From the NCBI RefSeq assembly GCF_001722335.1, contig NZ_MIHA01000014.1:112807-176806 (forward strand): a DNA stretch of 64,000 nucleotides, in the 5' to 3' direction. The notes beneath the pieces were generated by a model. The model worked only from the letters and a program-made list of their open reading frames with translations, was not told where the DNA came from and did not search any database. Source of the DNA: Mycolicibacterium flavescens. GTDB taxonomy: Bacteria; Actinomycetota; Actinomycetes; Mycobacteriales; Mycobacteriaceae. Below are positions 37,101 to 46,682 of this stretch, piece after piece (position 1 is the first letter of the stretch; each line of letters opens with the position of its first letter). Made by a program: the position numbers and the translations under genes.

Positions 37101-39411
37101 CCAGGTTGGGTTGGGTCTGACGTGGACCGCCGCTAGTTTCCAGGAGAACCCCAGTTTTCAAGTAACGCAGATACCGGCCTTTGGTCTTGCTGGAGCTGTC
37201 GCCCGGATCGAAGCCACCCTTATCCTGGCCCGCGCGAGCGAATTTGGGCAGTGTCTTGGTGGCCTCCATTTGTTCGAAGGCCGCGTCGGCGAGGTCGGCG
37301 GTGTCGAGCGCCGCCTCACGGCTCAGGGCCCCCCGCGCATGCAGGGCGGTGATGAAGGCGCGACGAACGTGGAAACGCCGTGACATCGACCGCAGATGCG
37401 CGGCCTGGAATGACGAATCCTGTTGATTGTCAGTGAATGCCATGACCTGGGGTTTGGCCATGGCCGGGCCGTTGTCCTGTCCGTTGAGCATCCCTTCGAC
37501 GAGCACGTCGGTGGCCGTCGCGCGGCCCACGGTCCCCACCTGGAAGAACTTGTTGTACTCAGAGTGGTTTCCGTCGTATCGGACGCCGCAAGACGGGCAC
37601 AGCAACAGGGGGGCCGAGACGCTCACGACTTCGCGTCGGCGCTGATGCCCGCAGGTCGAGGCCATGTCCCCGCATTGCCCGCAGACCGTCATCGTCACGG
37701 GGACCGCTCCGGCACGACCTTTCTTCGGTGCGCCGCTCTTATAGACATCGCTGTCGAGCACGGGAGCGACGTCACGGTCCCATTCGTCGGTCATGACATA
37801 GACGGCGACACCGTCCTCGGCGGCAGCCAGGAAGTCCCGGGAGCCCAACCGGGTGGTCAAATCTTCAGCGACGTAGAAGTCCTGGCCGCAGGACTGGCAG
37901 AACACGACTGGAAACGCTGGCACATCTTCCAGGCCACCCTGAGCGCAAGTGCTGCAGGTGGATTCGCCTTGCTCGGATAGGTGCGGTGGGTCTTCGGAGA
38001 CCAGGCAGCGGGTGACGGGCAGTCCCTGGGAGAAGAAGGCGTGGGCCTTGGGCGTGAGCAGCCCGACATCAGTGCCCTTCGGGCCGGGTGTTTTTACCGC
38101 GGCGCCCAGCATGACGGCGGCCTGAATCTCGGCGGCGGCCTGCTGGCGGGTAGCGCCGGGCCGGACATCGTTGAGGTAGCGGGTCTCGAGCTCAGTCATC
38201 GACACAGCCCCGGCCCATAGGGCGTGCTCCAGCCAGGCGACCGGCAGTGCGTGCCGAACGACGTCGGGGGTGGCGGGCTGGTCGAGCATCGCCTCGCCCA
38301 GAATTTCGGCCACCGCAGCATCGGATTCCGTGGCGGTCGCGGTCGCCACGATCGCAGGGTCGACGGGCTCGGCCGAAAGGTGGAGGTCTGAGCCCGTGGG
38401 ATCGGCGGTCTCTTGCGGTCCGTAGGTTTCTCCGACCACGCAGTCTGGGTCGAACTCTTCCCCGAAGAGTTTGGCGGCGAACGCCGCGATCAGTTGGCGG
38501 GCTTCGGCGGGATCGCCCGAGTCGACGGTGGCCGAGGTGCCGATGCAGCGCAGGCTGCCGGCGGTGGCGGTGCGTCCTTTGAATCGGCGCACCAGCAGCG
38601 CCATATCGGCACCTTGGTGCCCGGAGTAAGTGTGCATCTCGTCGAGCACGAGAAACTGCAGTCGCCCGCCTTTGGCCAGGGTTTCGAACAAGGCGGCGTC
38701 ACTGCGGCGCACCAACGCATATTCGAGCATCTTGAAGTTGGTCAACAAGATGTCACAGCCGTTGCTGTGCAGGGTGTCCCGGTCGATCACTTCACTGTCG
38801 AACGGTTGGTCTCGGCCGGTCAGCTCCTTGAAGTCTTTCATAGCACCCTCATGGGAGGACTTCAGCGTTCCGGTGTAGTTGCACACAGTCAGACCACTAC
38901 CCGACAATCTGGCGGCGATGTCCTCGTACTGGCTGTTGGCCAGGGCGTTCATCGGGTAAATAATGACTGCGATGGGAGACCGAAATGCCGCGGGGTCCCT
39001 GGATTTCACAAGTGTCAATGCCGTCGACACTATCGGTATATAGAAGGTGAACGATTTGCCCGACCCAGTGCCGGTTGTCACGGCGGTGTTGTGGCCATCC
39101 ATGACTTGGCGTATGGCTTGCTCTTGGTGGACGAAGGGTAAGATCGGACCACTGCTGGCGTCGCCGGGGATACGCGAAAAGACGGACAGCACACCGGCAT
39201 CAACTACGCCCCCCTCGACGAGCGCCTCCAGTGAGGCACCCGATGCGAAGGGCTTAGCTAATGTCAGAAACGGCTCCCGGTACAGCAGTCGCCCTTCGCG
39301 CCGTTTCTGCTGCACCCAGTCGCGGATGGCCGGGTTCTTGTAGAACTGGAACGAATCTACGTAACGGGTATAGGTTTCCCGGAGTCCCGAAATCATTGAC
39401 AGCGGATGCAT
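34108..39411 (-). CDS. Large DEAD-type helicase with DUF1998 and predicted nuclease tail
   Basis: 1767 residues. The N-terminal helicase half has Walker A TGTGSGKS near residue 110 and a DEAH-box variant LDEMHTYSGHQGADM near 255. Zinc-binding CxxC pairs follow (CSTC, CQSCG, CGQCG, CPSCG). Helicase C motifs ELGVDIG and QRQGRAGRA lie near 1060-1090. Further CxxC pairs and a DUF1998 region (QASCYECLRSFYNQ near 1610) come next. The last 100 residues (AAGLPAP, ADLYYVGE, IAVFLDGG, RREKLKDCGYSVVVIR) resemble Vsr/MTES_1575 PD-(D/E)xK nucleases. The COG1205-type core is shared with DISARM DrmA/DrmB and Druantia DruE. The start ATG directly follows the methylase stop (TAA-ATG). Confidence 0.82.
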   Translation of the reverse strand: MHPLSMISGLRETYTRYVDSFQFYKNPAIRDWVQQKRREGRLLYREPFLTLAKPFASGASLEALVEGGVVDAGVLSVFSRIPGDASSGPILPFVHQEQAIRQVMDGHNTAVTTGTGSGKSFTFYIPIVSTALTLVKSRDPAAFRSPIAVIIYPMNALANSQYEDIAARLSGSGLTVCNYTGTLKSSHEGAMKDFKELTGRDQPFDSEVIDRDTLHSNGCDILLTNFKMLEYALVRRSDAALFETLAKGGRLQFLVLDEMHTYSGHQGADMALLVRRFKGRTATAGSLRCIGTSATVDSGDPAEARQLIAAFAAKLFGEEFDPDCVVGETYGPQETADPTGSDLHLSAEPVDPAIVATATATESDAAVAEILGEAMLDQPATPDVVRHALPVAWLEHALWAGAVSMTELETRYLNDVRPGATRQQAAAEIQAAVMLGAAVKTPGPKGTDVGLLTPKAHAFFSQGLPVTRCLVSEDPPHLSEQGESTCSTCAQGGLEDVPAFPVVFCQSCGQDFYVAEDLTTRLGSRDFLAAAEDGVAVYVMTDEWDRDVAPVLDSDVYKSGAPKKGRAGAVPVTMTVCGQCGDMASTCGHQRRREVVSVSAPLLLCPSCGVRYDGNHSEYNKFFQVGTVGRATATDVLVEGMLNGQDNGPAMAKPQVMAFTDNQQDSSFQAAHLRSMSRRFHVRRAFITALHARGALSREAALDTADLADAAFEQMEATKTLPKFARAGQDKGGFDPGDSSSKTKGRYLRYLKTGVLLETSGGPRQTQPNLEDTGLIVVDYRAFTPGKVAAAVAEDDGLGVMIRAYAATDPGFTEDLLRVILDLMRRQRAIVSANDDGPAAAFTDHDRFASDVIEQLADPAFFHAGPELPLRRTLYDEGRESKGRTSYRRLAGKILSDGTDSPQTTALTRWVKKEVGLDPDAHGTQAAKQIIREAAHCLVKYGYLIDEKGGWVVNEENVLYWFAAEPQGFRCMRCAARWLLTKERSCPRCVKAAVKPDREDRDDYFRASYTAPLDEHVKVEAAEHTGSLDGDERKLIESRFRAQGDPLNVLVCTPTMELGVDIGTLSAVYMRNVPPSPANYAQRQGRAGRAAQPSTVVTFCSAQGRAASHDQYFFKRPERIIAGKITTPRFLLDNKALLAAHTHAIVLGEYVNIHGDLPSELGTWTRLDDGLGGLAADFQTELSSFIDTHRSVLTTAVTSTFADVIDSAVTVKAADAAEIIDHFVQDLDSAMAALVDYAAELKAELDELNAKGDKGKLDRSGDRRRSSVEAIRGHIYNGRGDYHPLSWLAQRGFLPSYAFPRAAALLRFSDRERARVRSRSIALREFAPGNSIYHLGKRYQVTRASSGRNAEDITSKLALCECGYYLGGDAVDTTSKCPSCDRPLDTQTVFRSAMPVMDQYAIQRDTVGADLEERLRQGYRVEAAYRLPNISTRNGSLTTASGTTIGLTTAHLGYVVQANTGLVRSDSNFSLCARCRQWNPDADHYSQGSDCLPQSENLIENIVLFNDGRHDMMVLDVAAPDGSDVDMYAYTLMYALQAAMGTHFGINEDELAGQVYPGRGGPQQRRILIYEMDEGGIGVLDRMTDEAAWEAVAARALDILHVDPQGNDQSDACQASCYECLRSFYNQWHHDTLDRTLVVDFFVDLLAGLAIAIDHAPESWDAVVTSFDSAMEEAMVAALRAAGLPAPTSAHQGLPPDRPVASADLYYVGEGMHIAVFLDGGVHDKAVQQKIDAVRREKLKDCGYSVVVIRHDDLDAGVSALKSRLDA

Positions 39412-42400
39412 TTAGGGTTTCCCTCCGATTTCTTCGAACGCTTCCAGTCGCAAGCGCTTGCTGCGGTACTCCCCGAGCGTCCGGGTTTCGATCTTCCCCA
39501 GTAGCTTGAAGTGATCCAACACGATCTCGTAATCCGCCGTCGATAGTCCGTAGGCCTTCGCGATTAGCGCATCACATTGAGCGTCCAAGGTGTCCCGTTG
39601 CTCCGGCTCCCACGGATACAACGGCAGCCCGACAGTTTCGGCCAGCCGCGTCGAGGTCAGACTTAGCCGCGCAGCAAGATCAGCTGCCTGCTTTGGGATT
39701 TCACAGGGCGCCGGTGCTGCGCACTGCGTCAGAACGGGGGTGGTCACGTGTCCTCCTGGCATGTGTACCCGGACAAGAAAGTCAAGAGTCATGGAATTCA
39801 GTAGCGCTGCAGCAGCGGTCACCCTGCCCATGGGGACGACCAATACTGGCAGTGTGTGCGTTGCAGGCAGCGGCTCCATGATTGCGACCCGCAGGGTCCG
39901 TCTGTTCGTCCAGACAGCACCAATATCGCGCAGGCCCATCGCCACATGGTCGTCACCAATAAGCGCGGCGCATCGGTCGGTGGCAACCGCTTCGTGCATC
40001 CAGTAGCGCGGCTCGACCTCGAACTGTGGGTCGCAGTGCTGTTCGTCTGTGACCCAGGGGATGTGAGGTTTGCGGCCGTATCGGTCCTTGCCGGTAAATC
40101 CCTCGTAGGTCCGGGCGCGGTGATCCCAACGATTGGCCATCTGGCCCTCATAGACGGGCACGGCGACCCGACCGTCGGCGTGCCGGTATCGCTTATCTCC
40201 GTCGAGGTGGAAACCTTGGTCCTCCAGCTTCGGTCCGCGGACTAGCTCACCCGACTCCTTTGCGTTCGAAGAGTTGAAGAGGGTCACATACTTCAAGCCC
40301 CAAGGGTTAGCACCATCTGGGTCAGCGAAGTCGAGCGTGCTAAAACGGTCCTGCAACATGAGCGCAAGGTCGATTTCCCGCTTATCCGCGGATGACAGCA
40401 GGTTGTTCGTGCGCGGCGACGCTGCACGCAGGTCGTCGCGGCTCCAACCGCGCAACTCCCCGACAGCGGCCTCTTGGACGCCGAAGTTCAACATGGATGC
40501 TTGGACTGGTACCGCCGAGGAATGGCCGAGATGCAGGATGCAGAAGCGTTCGACGGGGGCGACTGCCGGGAAAACACGCTTCCCAGTTCGGTCTTGATTG
40601 ACCATGTCCAGAACTTCGCGGACGCGACTGTCATCAAGAAGTCTCTTCCACACCGGGGATTGGGAGGCGTCAATCGCGATGCCCGATTTCACGATGAGCC
40701 CGACGTGACTGCTGGAGTTGGCAGCAAGCTCGGTGAAGAGCACGTATGTGTTCACCTTGCCGGAGGTTCTGGTGAAGCGACCACAGGACTTGGCGTAGTG
40801 CGCCATCCGGCCCTGTAGGGATCGGTACTGGCTCCATCGCGCGAAGGTGTCGGGGGCGTCCGATTCAAGTGCAGCGATCGCCTGTTTACGGGTTTCACTG
40901 GTCATCGCCGCGATCGCCGGCTTGTGCTGTTTGAAGAACGCTTGCTCTCCGCTTTCGAACTGCTCCCAGGGAGGATTGCCGAGGACAAGATCGAACCCAC
41001 CGGCGGCGTGGGCTTCTGGGAAAGCGAGTGGCCAGTGCAGGGGATTGATGTCGGTGAGCAGATCAGCCGCGGTTGCCGCTAGCTGCGGGTCGGGGTTGCC
41101 GTCTAGCGCCGCGGCGTATTCGACGCTGGTAGGTGGCGCGACTCCGCGACCGGTGTCGGCGGTCCAGAAGAACGCTGAGGTCCACAGGTCGGCAGTCTGT
41201 TTCCATCGGGCGTAGTCGGTACTGGCGATCCAGTCGCGGTATGCGGCGGCTTTGCGGCGCACTTGTTCCGGACTGTGTTCTTCCTCGTGCAACTCGGGGG
41301 GGAGAGTGAGAGTGAAATCAATGGCGCCCTGCTGGAACAGATCGCCGCCCGCGGAGTTGAATGCCTCGTTGCGTTGGGCAGCTTTGTTGAGCACCGATCG
41401 GTCTGCACCCTTGACCGACGGCACTTTGTACGCGGCGTCGGGGATCTGTTTGGGCACCTTGAGCAGTGGCCATCCCACCAGGCTGTCTCCGCAGACGATA
41501 TGGTGGTCCAAGAACGTCAGCGGTTGGTCTGGCACCACGCAGTGGATCCAGAGGGCGACTTTGGCGAGTTCGGTTGCAAACGGGTCTTTTTCGGCACCGA
41601 AGATGCACCGCTGCAGCACATCTCGCCGCGCAAGGGCGAGGTCGGTATCCTTCGGCTCATGCGGGTCGCTACGCGCGCGGGCCAGCGCATACGCCAGGCG
41701 GTCAAGTGCACCAATCAATATCGCCGCTGAGCCGCAGGCCGGATCTAGAATCTTCAGATCGAGGATCGCCGCAGCCCGGGCTGCGGACTCGTCACCAGCG
41801 GCCGCGAGGGTCTGTTCGATCACCGGGTCCAGCGTGCGGGTCAACAGCAAATCGGTCAGGTCGACGGGCGTGTAGTAGGAGGCAAGGTCTGCGCGTTCGA
41901 TGCTCAATGGCGCCAGATAGGCCTCCCCGGCACGCACTACACGGCCGTCAACGGATTGAGCCGTGGCGGCAATGGTCAGGGTGTAATCCAGTAGCGACTC
42001 ATAGACAGCGCCGAGCTCCTCGACGCCGAGGTTGCGGTAGTCGATGTGCAGGCTGATCTTGCCGGTCTGCACGGTGGTCAGCGCTTCAATGGCGGCCGTG
42101 AGGTTCCAGTTGGCCATCCGCGCGTTGGTCATCATCGGTGTACGAGCGCCATCGAACAGGAATCCGTTGTACGGGTAGACGCCGAGTACAGCGGCATCGG
42201 CTTCGTTGCTGAACAATCGAAAGGTGGTCTTGAGGCCTTCCCACAGGTCCATTCGCCGGGGTTCGGCGAGGCCATCGACGGCAATGCTGCGCAACCGGGT
42301 CAGGCTGTAGCTCTCGCGGTAGAGCGCGTCAGCGCCTTTGAGCATTCCGCGTTGCTCGGCGAACAGCAGGAACAGGATTCGGTACAGGACGGTGAGCAGT

Positions 42401-43335
42401 TCGCGGTAGAGCTCCCGGCCAAGGTCGGGGTTGGTTTCCAACTGGCCGCGCAGTTCCGGGTTGGCGTCGATAACTCCATTGGCCAGGCTGCCGATGGCCG
42501 ATCGGACCTGAGGTTGCAGGCGGCGCCCGGCGGCCACACCGGCGGAAACCGCTCTACTGTAAAGCGATTCCAGCGGTGTCGTCGACATCGTGTCGTCATC
42601 AGTGGCGCTGTCACCGTCGTCAGCGTCGTCATCCCCAGACGCAGCAGCGCTAGTGCCGGGCGAATCCGCGGTGGCAGTGTCGGCGCTGGGCCGGAAGCGT
42701 GAGACGTGGCAAAGCCGCCACAGCGCCAAGAAGTCCGGCCAGCTGGCGGCTTCGAAGATTGCGACGAGATCGAATTCGACATAGCCACGGGTGCGAGTGT
42801 GGTGGTAGTCGCGCAGTAGGCGAAGCACCCGGCCGTTGGTCAAGATTCCCCAACGCGCGTCGGAGGCATTCAGATAGCCCTGCAGCTCTTCATGTGGGCT
42901 TCGCTTGCGTTCACCGCGTTGGTCGAAATCCCCTGCGGCTACCGTGTGGATCGGAGGGCCATCCTCGCCCTGCCATCCGAGATGACTGATGTCCCAACTT
43001 TGCCCGCCGGCGGAAAGCTTCGCCCGTTGATATGCGGGTGAGAAGCCTAGTAGGTCAAGCAGTTTGATGACCAGACGATCTCGGATCCGGGATATGTCCA
43101 TGCCGCTTTTGAGTTCGTCGCCGTAGGTCGACCACAGTGCTACCCCGGTGCGGAAGGCGGCTTCCTGGTCGCTGAGAAGTTGCGTCTTGGTTGGGACGGA
43201 ACCGTTGAGGTCGGTGAATGTGGCTGCGGCAGTGAGAAATTTCGCGTCGCCATCTACGTCAGGGGCGCGCAGGCTGTCGGTGATGACGTCGCCAATGAGG
43301 CCGCCGCTGGTGTGGATGAGGCTGACATCGGTCAT
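39412..43335 (-). CDS. Eco57I/DrmM-like adenine DNA methyltransferase
   Basis: 1307 residues from ATG 43335, overlapping the upstream helicase by four bases (ATGA); a longer open frame to 43746 is a shadow. Class I N6-adenine methylase motifs are present: motif I DPACGSAAIL near residue 530 and catalytic NPPWEQF near residue 783. Flanking these are a characteristic GAVYESLLDY helix and a C-terminal target-recognition-like region. Length and motif order match Eco57I-type and DISARM DrmMI methylases and also resemble BREX PglX. Within the operon it would methylate host DNA to mark self. No stand-alone endonuclease gene is adjacent. Confidence 0.85.
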   Translation of the reverse strand: MTDVSLIHTSGGLIGDVITDSLRAPDVDGDAKFLTAAATFTDLNGSVPTKTQLLSDQEAAFRTGVALWSTYGDELKSGMDISRIRDRLVIKLLDLLGFSPAYQRAKLSAGGQSWDISHLGWQGEDGPPIHTVAAGDFDQRGERKRSPHEELQGYLNASDARWGILTNGRVLRLLRDYHHTRTRGYVEFDLVAIFEAASWPDFLALWRLCHVSRFRPSADTATADSPGTSAAASGDDDADDGDSATDDDTMSTTPLESLYSRAVSAGVAAGRRLQPQVRSAIGSLANGVIDANPELRGQLETNPDLGRELYRELLTVLYRILFLLFAEQRGMLKGADALYRESYSLTRLRSIAVDGLAEPRRMDLWEGLKTTFRLFSNEADAAVLGVYPYNGFLFDGARTPMMTNARMANWNLTAAIEALTTVQTGKISLHIDYRNLGVEELGAVYESLLDYTLTIAATAQSVDGRVVRAGEAYLAPLSIERADLASYYTPVDLTDLLLTRTLDPVIEQTLAAAGDESAARAAAILDLKILDPACGSAAILIGALDRLAYALARARSDPHEPKDTDLALARRDVLQRCIFGAEKDPFATELAKVALWIHCVVPDQPLTFLDHHIVCGDSLVGWPLLKVPKQIPDAAYKVPSVKGADRSVLNKAAQRNEAFNSAGGDLFQQGAIDFTLTLPPELHEEEHSPEQVRRKAAAYRDWIASTDYARWKQTADLWTSAFFWTADTGRGVAPPTSVEYAAALDGNPDPQLAATAADLLTDINPLHWPLAFPEAHAAGGFDLVLGNPPWEQFESGEQAFFKQHKPAIAAMTSETRKQAIAALESDAPDTFARWSQYRSLQGRMAHYAKSCGRFTRTSGKVNTYVLFTELAANSSSHVGLIVKSGIAIDASQSPVWKRLLDDSRVREVLDMVNQDRTGKRVFPAVAPVERFCILHLGHSSAVPVQASMLNFGVQEAAVGELRGWSRDDLRAASPRTNNLLSSADKREIDLALMLQDRFSTLDFADPDGANPWGLKYVTLFNSSNAKESGELVRGPKLEDQGFHLDGDKRYRHADGRVAVPVYEGQMANRWDHRARTYEGFTGKDRYGRKPHIPWVTDEQHCDPQFEVEPRYWMHEAVATDRCAALIGDDHVAMGLRDIGAVWTNRRTLRVAIMEPLPATHTLPVLVVPMGRVTAAAALLNSMTLDFLVRVHMPGGHVTTPVLTQCAAPAPCEIPKQAADLAARLSLTSTRLAETVGLPLYPWEPEQRDTLDAQCDALIAKAYGLSTADYEIVLDHFKLLGKIETRTLGEYRSKRLRLEAFEEIGGKP

Positions 43336-46300
43336 GGTTTCACCTGCGGGTAGAGCAGGGTCATTGCTACGAGGTCGGTTGAGGTGGGTTCGACCTGGGT
43401 TAGTCCGTTGGCCCATGTTGCGACCAGGCTGCTGTGCCGTTTGGCGAGGGTCGTTGCGCGTTGCGCCGCGACTGCGTGTAATCGGTCGCGCAGCTGGGGG
43501 TCGTCGAGGACGTGCGCGGTGTCTTCGAGGACGTCGTCGCGGTGCTTGCTGCCTGCGCCGGCTGCGGCGGCCAGCAACGGCGCGGGGTCTAGGGTGTCGC
43601 CGGTGCTCAGTTGGTAGCCGATCGGAACTAGTTCTTCGAGCAGGACCGGTGGTTCGGCGTGGGCGACGTAGCGGATCAGGGCGTGCAGGAGTACTGCGCG
43701 GCCGGTGGTGGTGTCGATGATCCGGGCGGCGACGCGGCCGCGGCACTCAGGCATGCGGGCTTCCTCAAGCGTCATGTCGATGAGGCGTCGCAGCAGGGGG
43801 TGGGCGAGGTCGATCACGTCGATGTCGGGGTCGTCGATGCCGATGGTTTGGTCGAACGTGAACCGGTAACCGGATGGGATCAGGTCCGTGAGGTTCGCAG
43901 GAGCGCTGCTGGCGGTGAATATCGCGGCGTCCTCGCTGACGGTGGTGTGGCGATCACGCAGGCTGCGTAACGTGAACTCCCGCACCTGTTCTGGGGTACC
44001 GGCCAGATCACGCGACGTGGACAGGGCTTCCTCGATGGCTTGTAGTTCGATTCCGGTCTGTCCGTAGAAGGATTCGTCGCGCACCCGTTCCAGGGTGTCG
44101 GTTTCGTCGACGCTTTGAGCGGTCAGTTCGGCAAGCTCACTGTCGAGGCTGCTCATATCCTCTTCGGCGTCCTGGGCGAACAGGTCAGCCAAGGACAGCT
44201 GCGCGGCGCTGGACCGGGCGGTCACCCGGCCGCGGAAGGCTGCCTGTGGGTCTGACAGGTGCAACAGGATGTCGGTGTTGGCCAGAAACGGCGGCACGAA
44301 TCCGTAGTCGGCGCGCATCTGTTCGGCCTTGCGGACGATCAGATAGAGGAGGCTGGCATCCAAGGGATCGTCGAGCACCAGTGTGCGGATTCCGACGAAC
44401 GGTTCACGCTGCAGGAACCTATCGATACGTCCGTTGCGTTGCTCGATCCGGTTGGGGTTCCACGGCAGCTCGTAATGTACGAGTTCGGCGCAGGCCCGTT
44501 GGAGGTTCACGCCTTCACTGATGCAGTCGGTGGCGATCAGAACGGCCGGGCTGGCTTTTTCGAACCTCGTGAAAACCTCGTTTCGTTGGGCGAGGTTCAT
44601 CCCGCCGTGGATCGCGAGAACCTCGGTGTCCGCCGGCAGGCCGGCTTTCGCCTTGCCCACCGCCTTTTCCAGGTGAGCGACCAGATAGTCGAGGGTGTCC
44701 TTATATTTGGTGAACACCAGCACTCGGGGTGCACCGGGATGCTGTGCCATCCGTTCGGGCAGCAGTGTGAGCAGAGCCTGCAGTTTCGGGTCTTTGGCTG
44801 CGGTGACTTGCTTGGCGAGGTCGCGGATCTCGCGCAGGCGGCGCAGTTCGGTCGCTGCGTCCAGTCCGCTGGTCGCGGTCACGTGCGCAGCGTCTTGTTC
44901 GTCGTCTTCATCGAACATCGCGTCGGTTGTGGTTTCGGCGGCACGTTCAAGCGCGGTGGCGTTGGTTTCCAAGCTCGTACCGCGGGTCACGGCCGCGATC
45001 CTCTTGTCGATGCTCGAGCGCAGCGCCGCCGGGCTGGACAGCAGCCGTTTTTGCAGATGCGCGGCTAGCCAGCGGTCCACAGTGCGGGTGCCGCCGGCGT
45101 ACAGGTCGCCGGCGTACTCGTTGAGTGCAGCCAGCAAGGCTTGCATCTCCCGCTTGCGAGTCAGGCTGACGAGTTGCTCATCGGCGCGGCGGTCCGGGAA
45201 TGGCGATTTGGCGCCGCGCAGTCGATACCAGTCTTCGATGTCGGCGCGGCGTCGTTGCACGACGTGGTGTTCACGTGCGCGGCGGCGGTCCAGCCCGGCA
45301 AAGTCGGTGACCAGGGTGGGATCGAGCATCTGGAACAGCGAATGGAAGGAATCGGTGAACCCATTGTGGGGCGTGGCGGTGACGAGTAGCAGGTGCCGGC
45401 ACCGGGCCGCGGCAGTGGAGGTGAAGAGGAATCGTTCCATGTCCGGGGTCGATCGACCGGCTTGCGTGTGTGGCTTGGCCGCGATGTGCGCTTCGTCGAC
45501 GATGAGGCAGTCCCATCCGTAGGACAGGACCTCCTCGGTGCGGGTCTTGAGGTAGTCGATGCTTGCGATCACGATGTCGTGGGCGGCCCACACGCTCTGG
45601 CCCGGAAGCAGTCTGCGTTCCAGGGCCGGCAGCAGATGCCCGGCCACGATCGTGGCGTCGATGTGGAACATCCGGTCTAGCGCGTCGCGCCACTGATCGC
45701 GCAGGTTGGCGGGCACGGCGATCAGTATTCGGCGGGCGCGGCCACGGGCGAGCAGTTCGGACAGGATCAGCCCTGCCTCCACGGTTTTACCGGTGCCAAC
45801 GTCATCGGCGATGAGGAGGCGGACCGGGTCGCTGTTGAGGGCCATCAGCAGCGGGACGAGCTGGTAGTCGGTGGGAATGGCTCGGGACCGCTGTAGGCCG
45901 AGGATGGGGGCGGTGCCATGCAGTAGGGAAAACTTGTAAGCGTCCAAGAGAAGCCGCTGCTGGCGGTCGTCGGCCAATGCACCGGGTTGGGGGAACGGGA
46001 GTTCGCCGGCCTCCGCGGTTTCCAGTCCGGTGTGAAACCTGGACGGCTGGGTGTAGCGGCCGTCGAGTGGTGTCACCCCGAAGGTTGTTCCGTCGCAATA
46101 GTCGACCCGCCAGAGCCGCGCGCGCAGCCGGACCACCTTGCCGGGTGTCAGGAGGTCGGCCGCCGTCGGTGTGGCCCCTACAGTGGTGGTCACTGGCGAT
46201 CCCTTTCGAACAGTCTGTGGCTTCTTCTTGCGGTGCGGTGTGCTGCTTTTCCTTGCGCTGACCTGCTTCGATACTGATCGGGTCGGCGGCGCATCGGTTT

Positions 46301-46682
46301 GTCGGAGTTTGCGTTGTGGTGGACGTTCAATCTCCCCAGCTGCGATAAGTTCCTGGTGGACGATGCGGCGCAAGTTCGCTGAGTTTCTCAGGCTGCGAAG
46401 GTAGTCCATCTGGGCCTCGCGGTGTGTTAACGGCTCAGGTTCGCGCCGGATCTGCCTCAGCGCTTCCACCACCCAGTCGCGAGATTCTTTTGAGACGCGC
46501 AGCCAGGATTCACGCAATATCGGCCACGCAACACGAACGAAGTCCTCCCGAGGCCGTGCCCCGTATTTGCGGGCGAGCGCATCCGCGGGGTTGTCTCTGA
46601 TTTGTTGCCCAAAGAGGTCGCGGCAGAGAACTTTGAGCAGGCCTGGGGGTAGGTTGGTCCACTTGAATCTGTACCGTGGCAC
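43332..46682 (-). CDS. DrmD-like SNF2 helicase
   Basis: About 1116 residues from GTG 46682 (the frame opens at 46961; GTG 46697 is an alternative). The N-terminal part holds RYRFKWTNLPPGLLKVLC, a family-like start, and a Lys/Arg-rich linker. SNF2-type ATPase motifs follow: ADDVGTGKTVEAG near residue 290, VDEAHIAAK near 395, then helicase C with HGGMNLAQRNEVF, CISEGVNLQRA and RIEQRNGRIDR. This is the layout of DISARM class 1 DrmD. It is the first gene of the operon with the methylase (4-base overlap). The stretch 46683-47065 upstream must contain its promoter. Confidence 0.85.
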   Translation of the reverse strand: MPRYRFKWTNLPPGLLKVLCRDLFGQQIRDNPADALARKYGARPREDFVRVAWPILRESWLRVSKESRDWVVEALRQIRREPEPLTHREAQMDYLRSLRNSANLRRIVHQELIAAGEIERPPQRKLRQTDAPPTRSVSKQVSARKSSTPHRKKKPQTVRKGSPVTTTVGATPTAADLLTPGKVVRLRARLWRVDYCDGTTFGVTPLDGRYTQPSRFHTGLETAEAGELPFPQPGALADDRQQRLLLDAYKFSLLHGTAPILGLQRSRAIPTDYQLVPLLMALNSDPVRLLIADDVGTGKTVEAGLILSELLARGRARRILIAVPANLRDQWRDALDRMFHIDATIVAGHLLPALERRLLPGQSVWAAHDIVIASIDYLKTRTEEVLSYGWDCLIVDEAHIAAKPHTQAGRSTPDMERFLFTSTAAARCRHLLLVTATPHNGFTDSFHSLFQMLDPTLVTDFAGLDRRRAREHHVVQRRRADIEDWYRLRGAKSPFPDRRADEQLVSLTRKREMQALLAALNEYAGDLYAGGTRTVDRWLAAHLQKRLLSSPAALRSSIDKRIAAVTRGTSLETNATALERAAETTTDAMFDEDDEQDAAHVTATSGLDAATELRRLREIRDLAKQVTAAKDPKLQALLTLLPERMAQHPGAPRVLVFTKYKDTLDYLVAHLEKAVGKAKAGLPADTEVLAIHGGMNLAQRNEVFTRFEKASPAVLIATDCISEGVNLQRACAELVHYELPWNPNRIEQRNGRIDRFLQREPFVGIRTLVLDDPLDASLLYLIVRKAEQMRADYGFVPPFLANTDILLHLSDPQAAFRGRVTARSSAAQLSLADLFAQDAEEDMSSLDSELAELTAQSVDETDTLERVRDESFYGQTGIELQAIEEALSTSRDLAGTPEQVREFTLRSLRDRHTTVSEDAAIFTASSAPANLTDLIPSGYRFTFDQTIGIDDPDIDVIDLAHPLLRRLIDMTLEEARMPECRGRVAARIIDTTTGRAVLLHALIRYVAHAEPPVLLEELVPIGYQLSTGDTLDPAPLLAAAAGAGSKHRDDVLEDTAHVLDDPQLRDRLHAVAAQRATTLAKRHSSLVATWANGLTQVEPTSTDLVAMTLLYPQVKP

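Noticed and set aside
39412..43335. BREX PglX identity for the large methylase
   Set aside because: PglX resembles it, but no BrxC, PglZ or BrxL genes are present; SNF2 and COG1205 helicase neighbours favour a DISARM/Druantia-like context.
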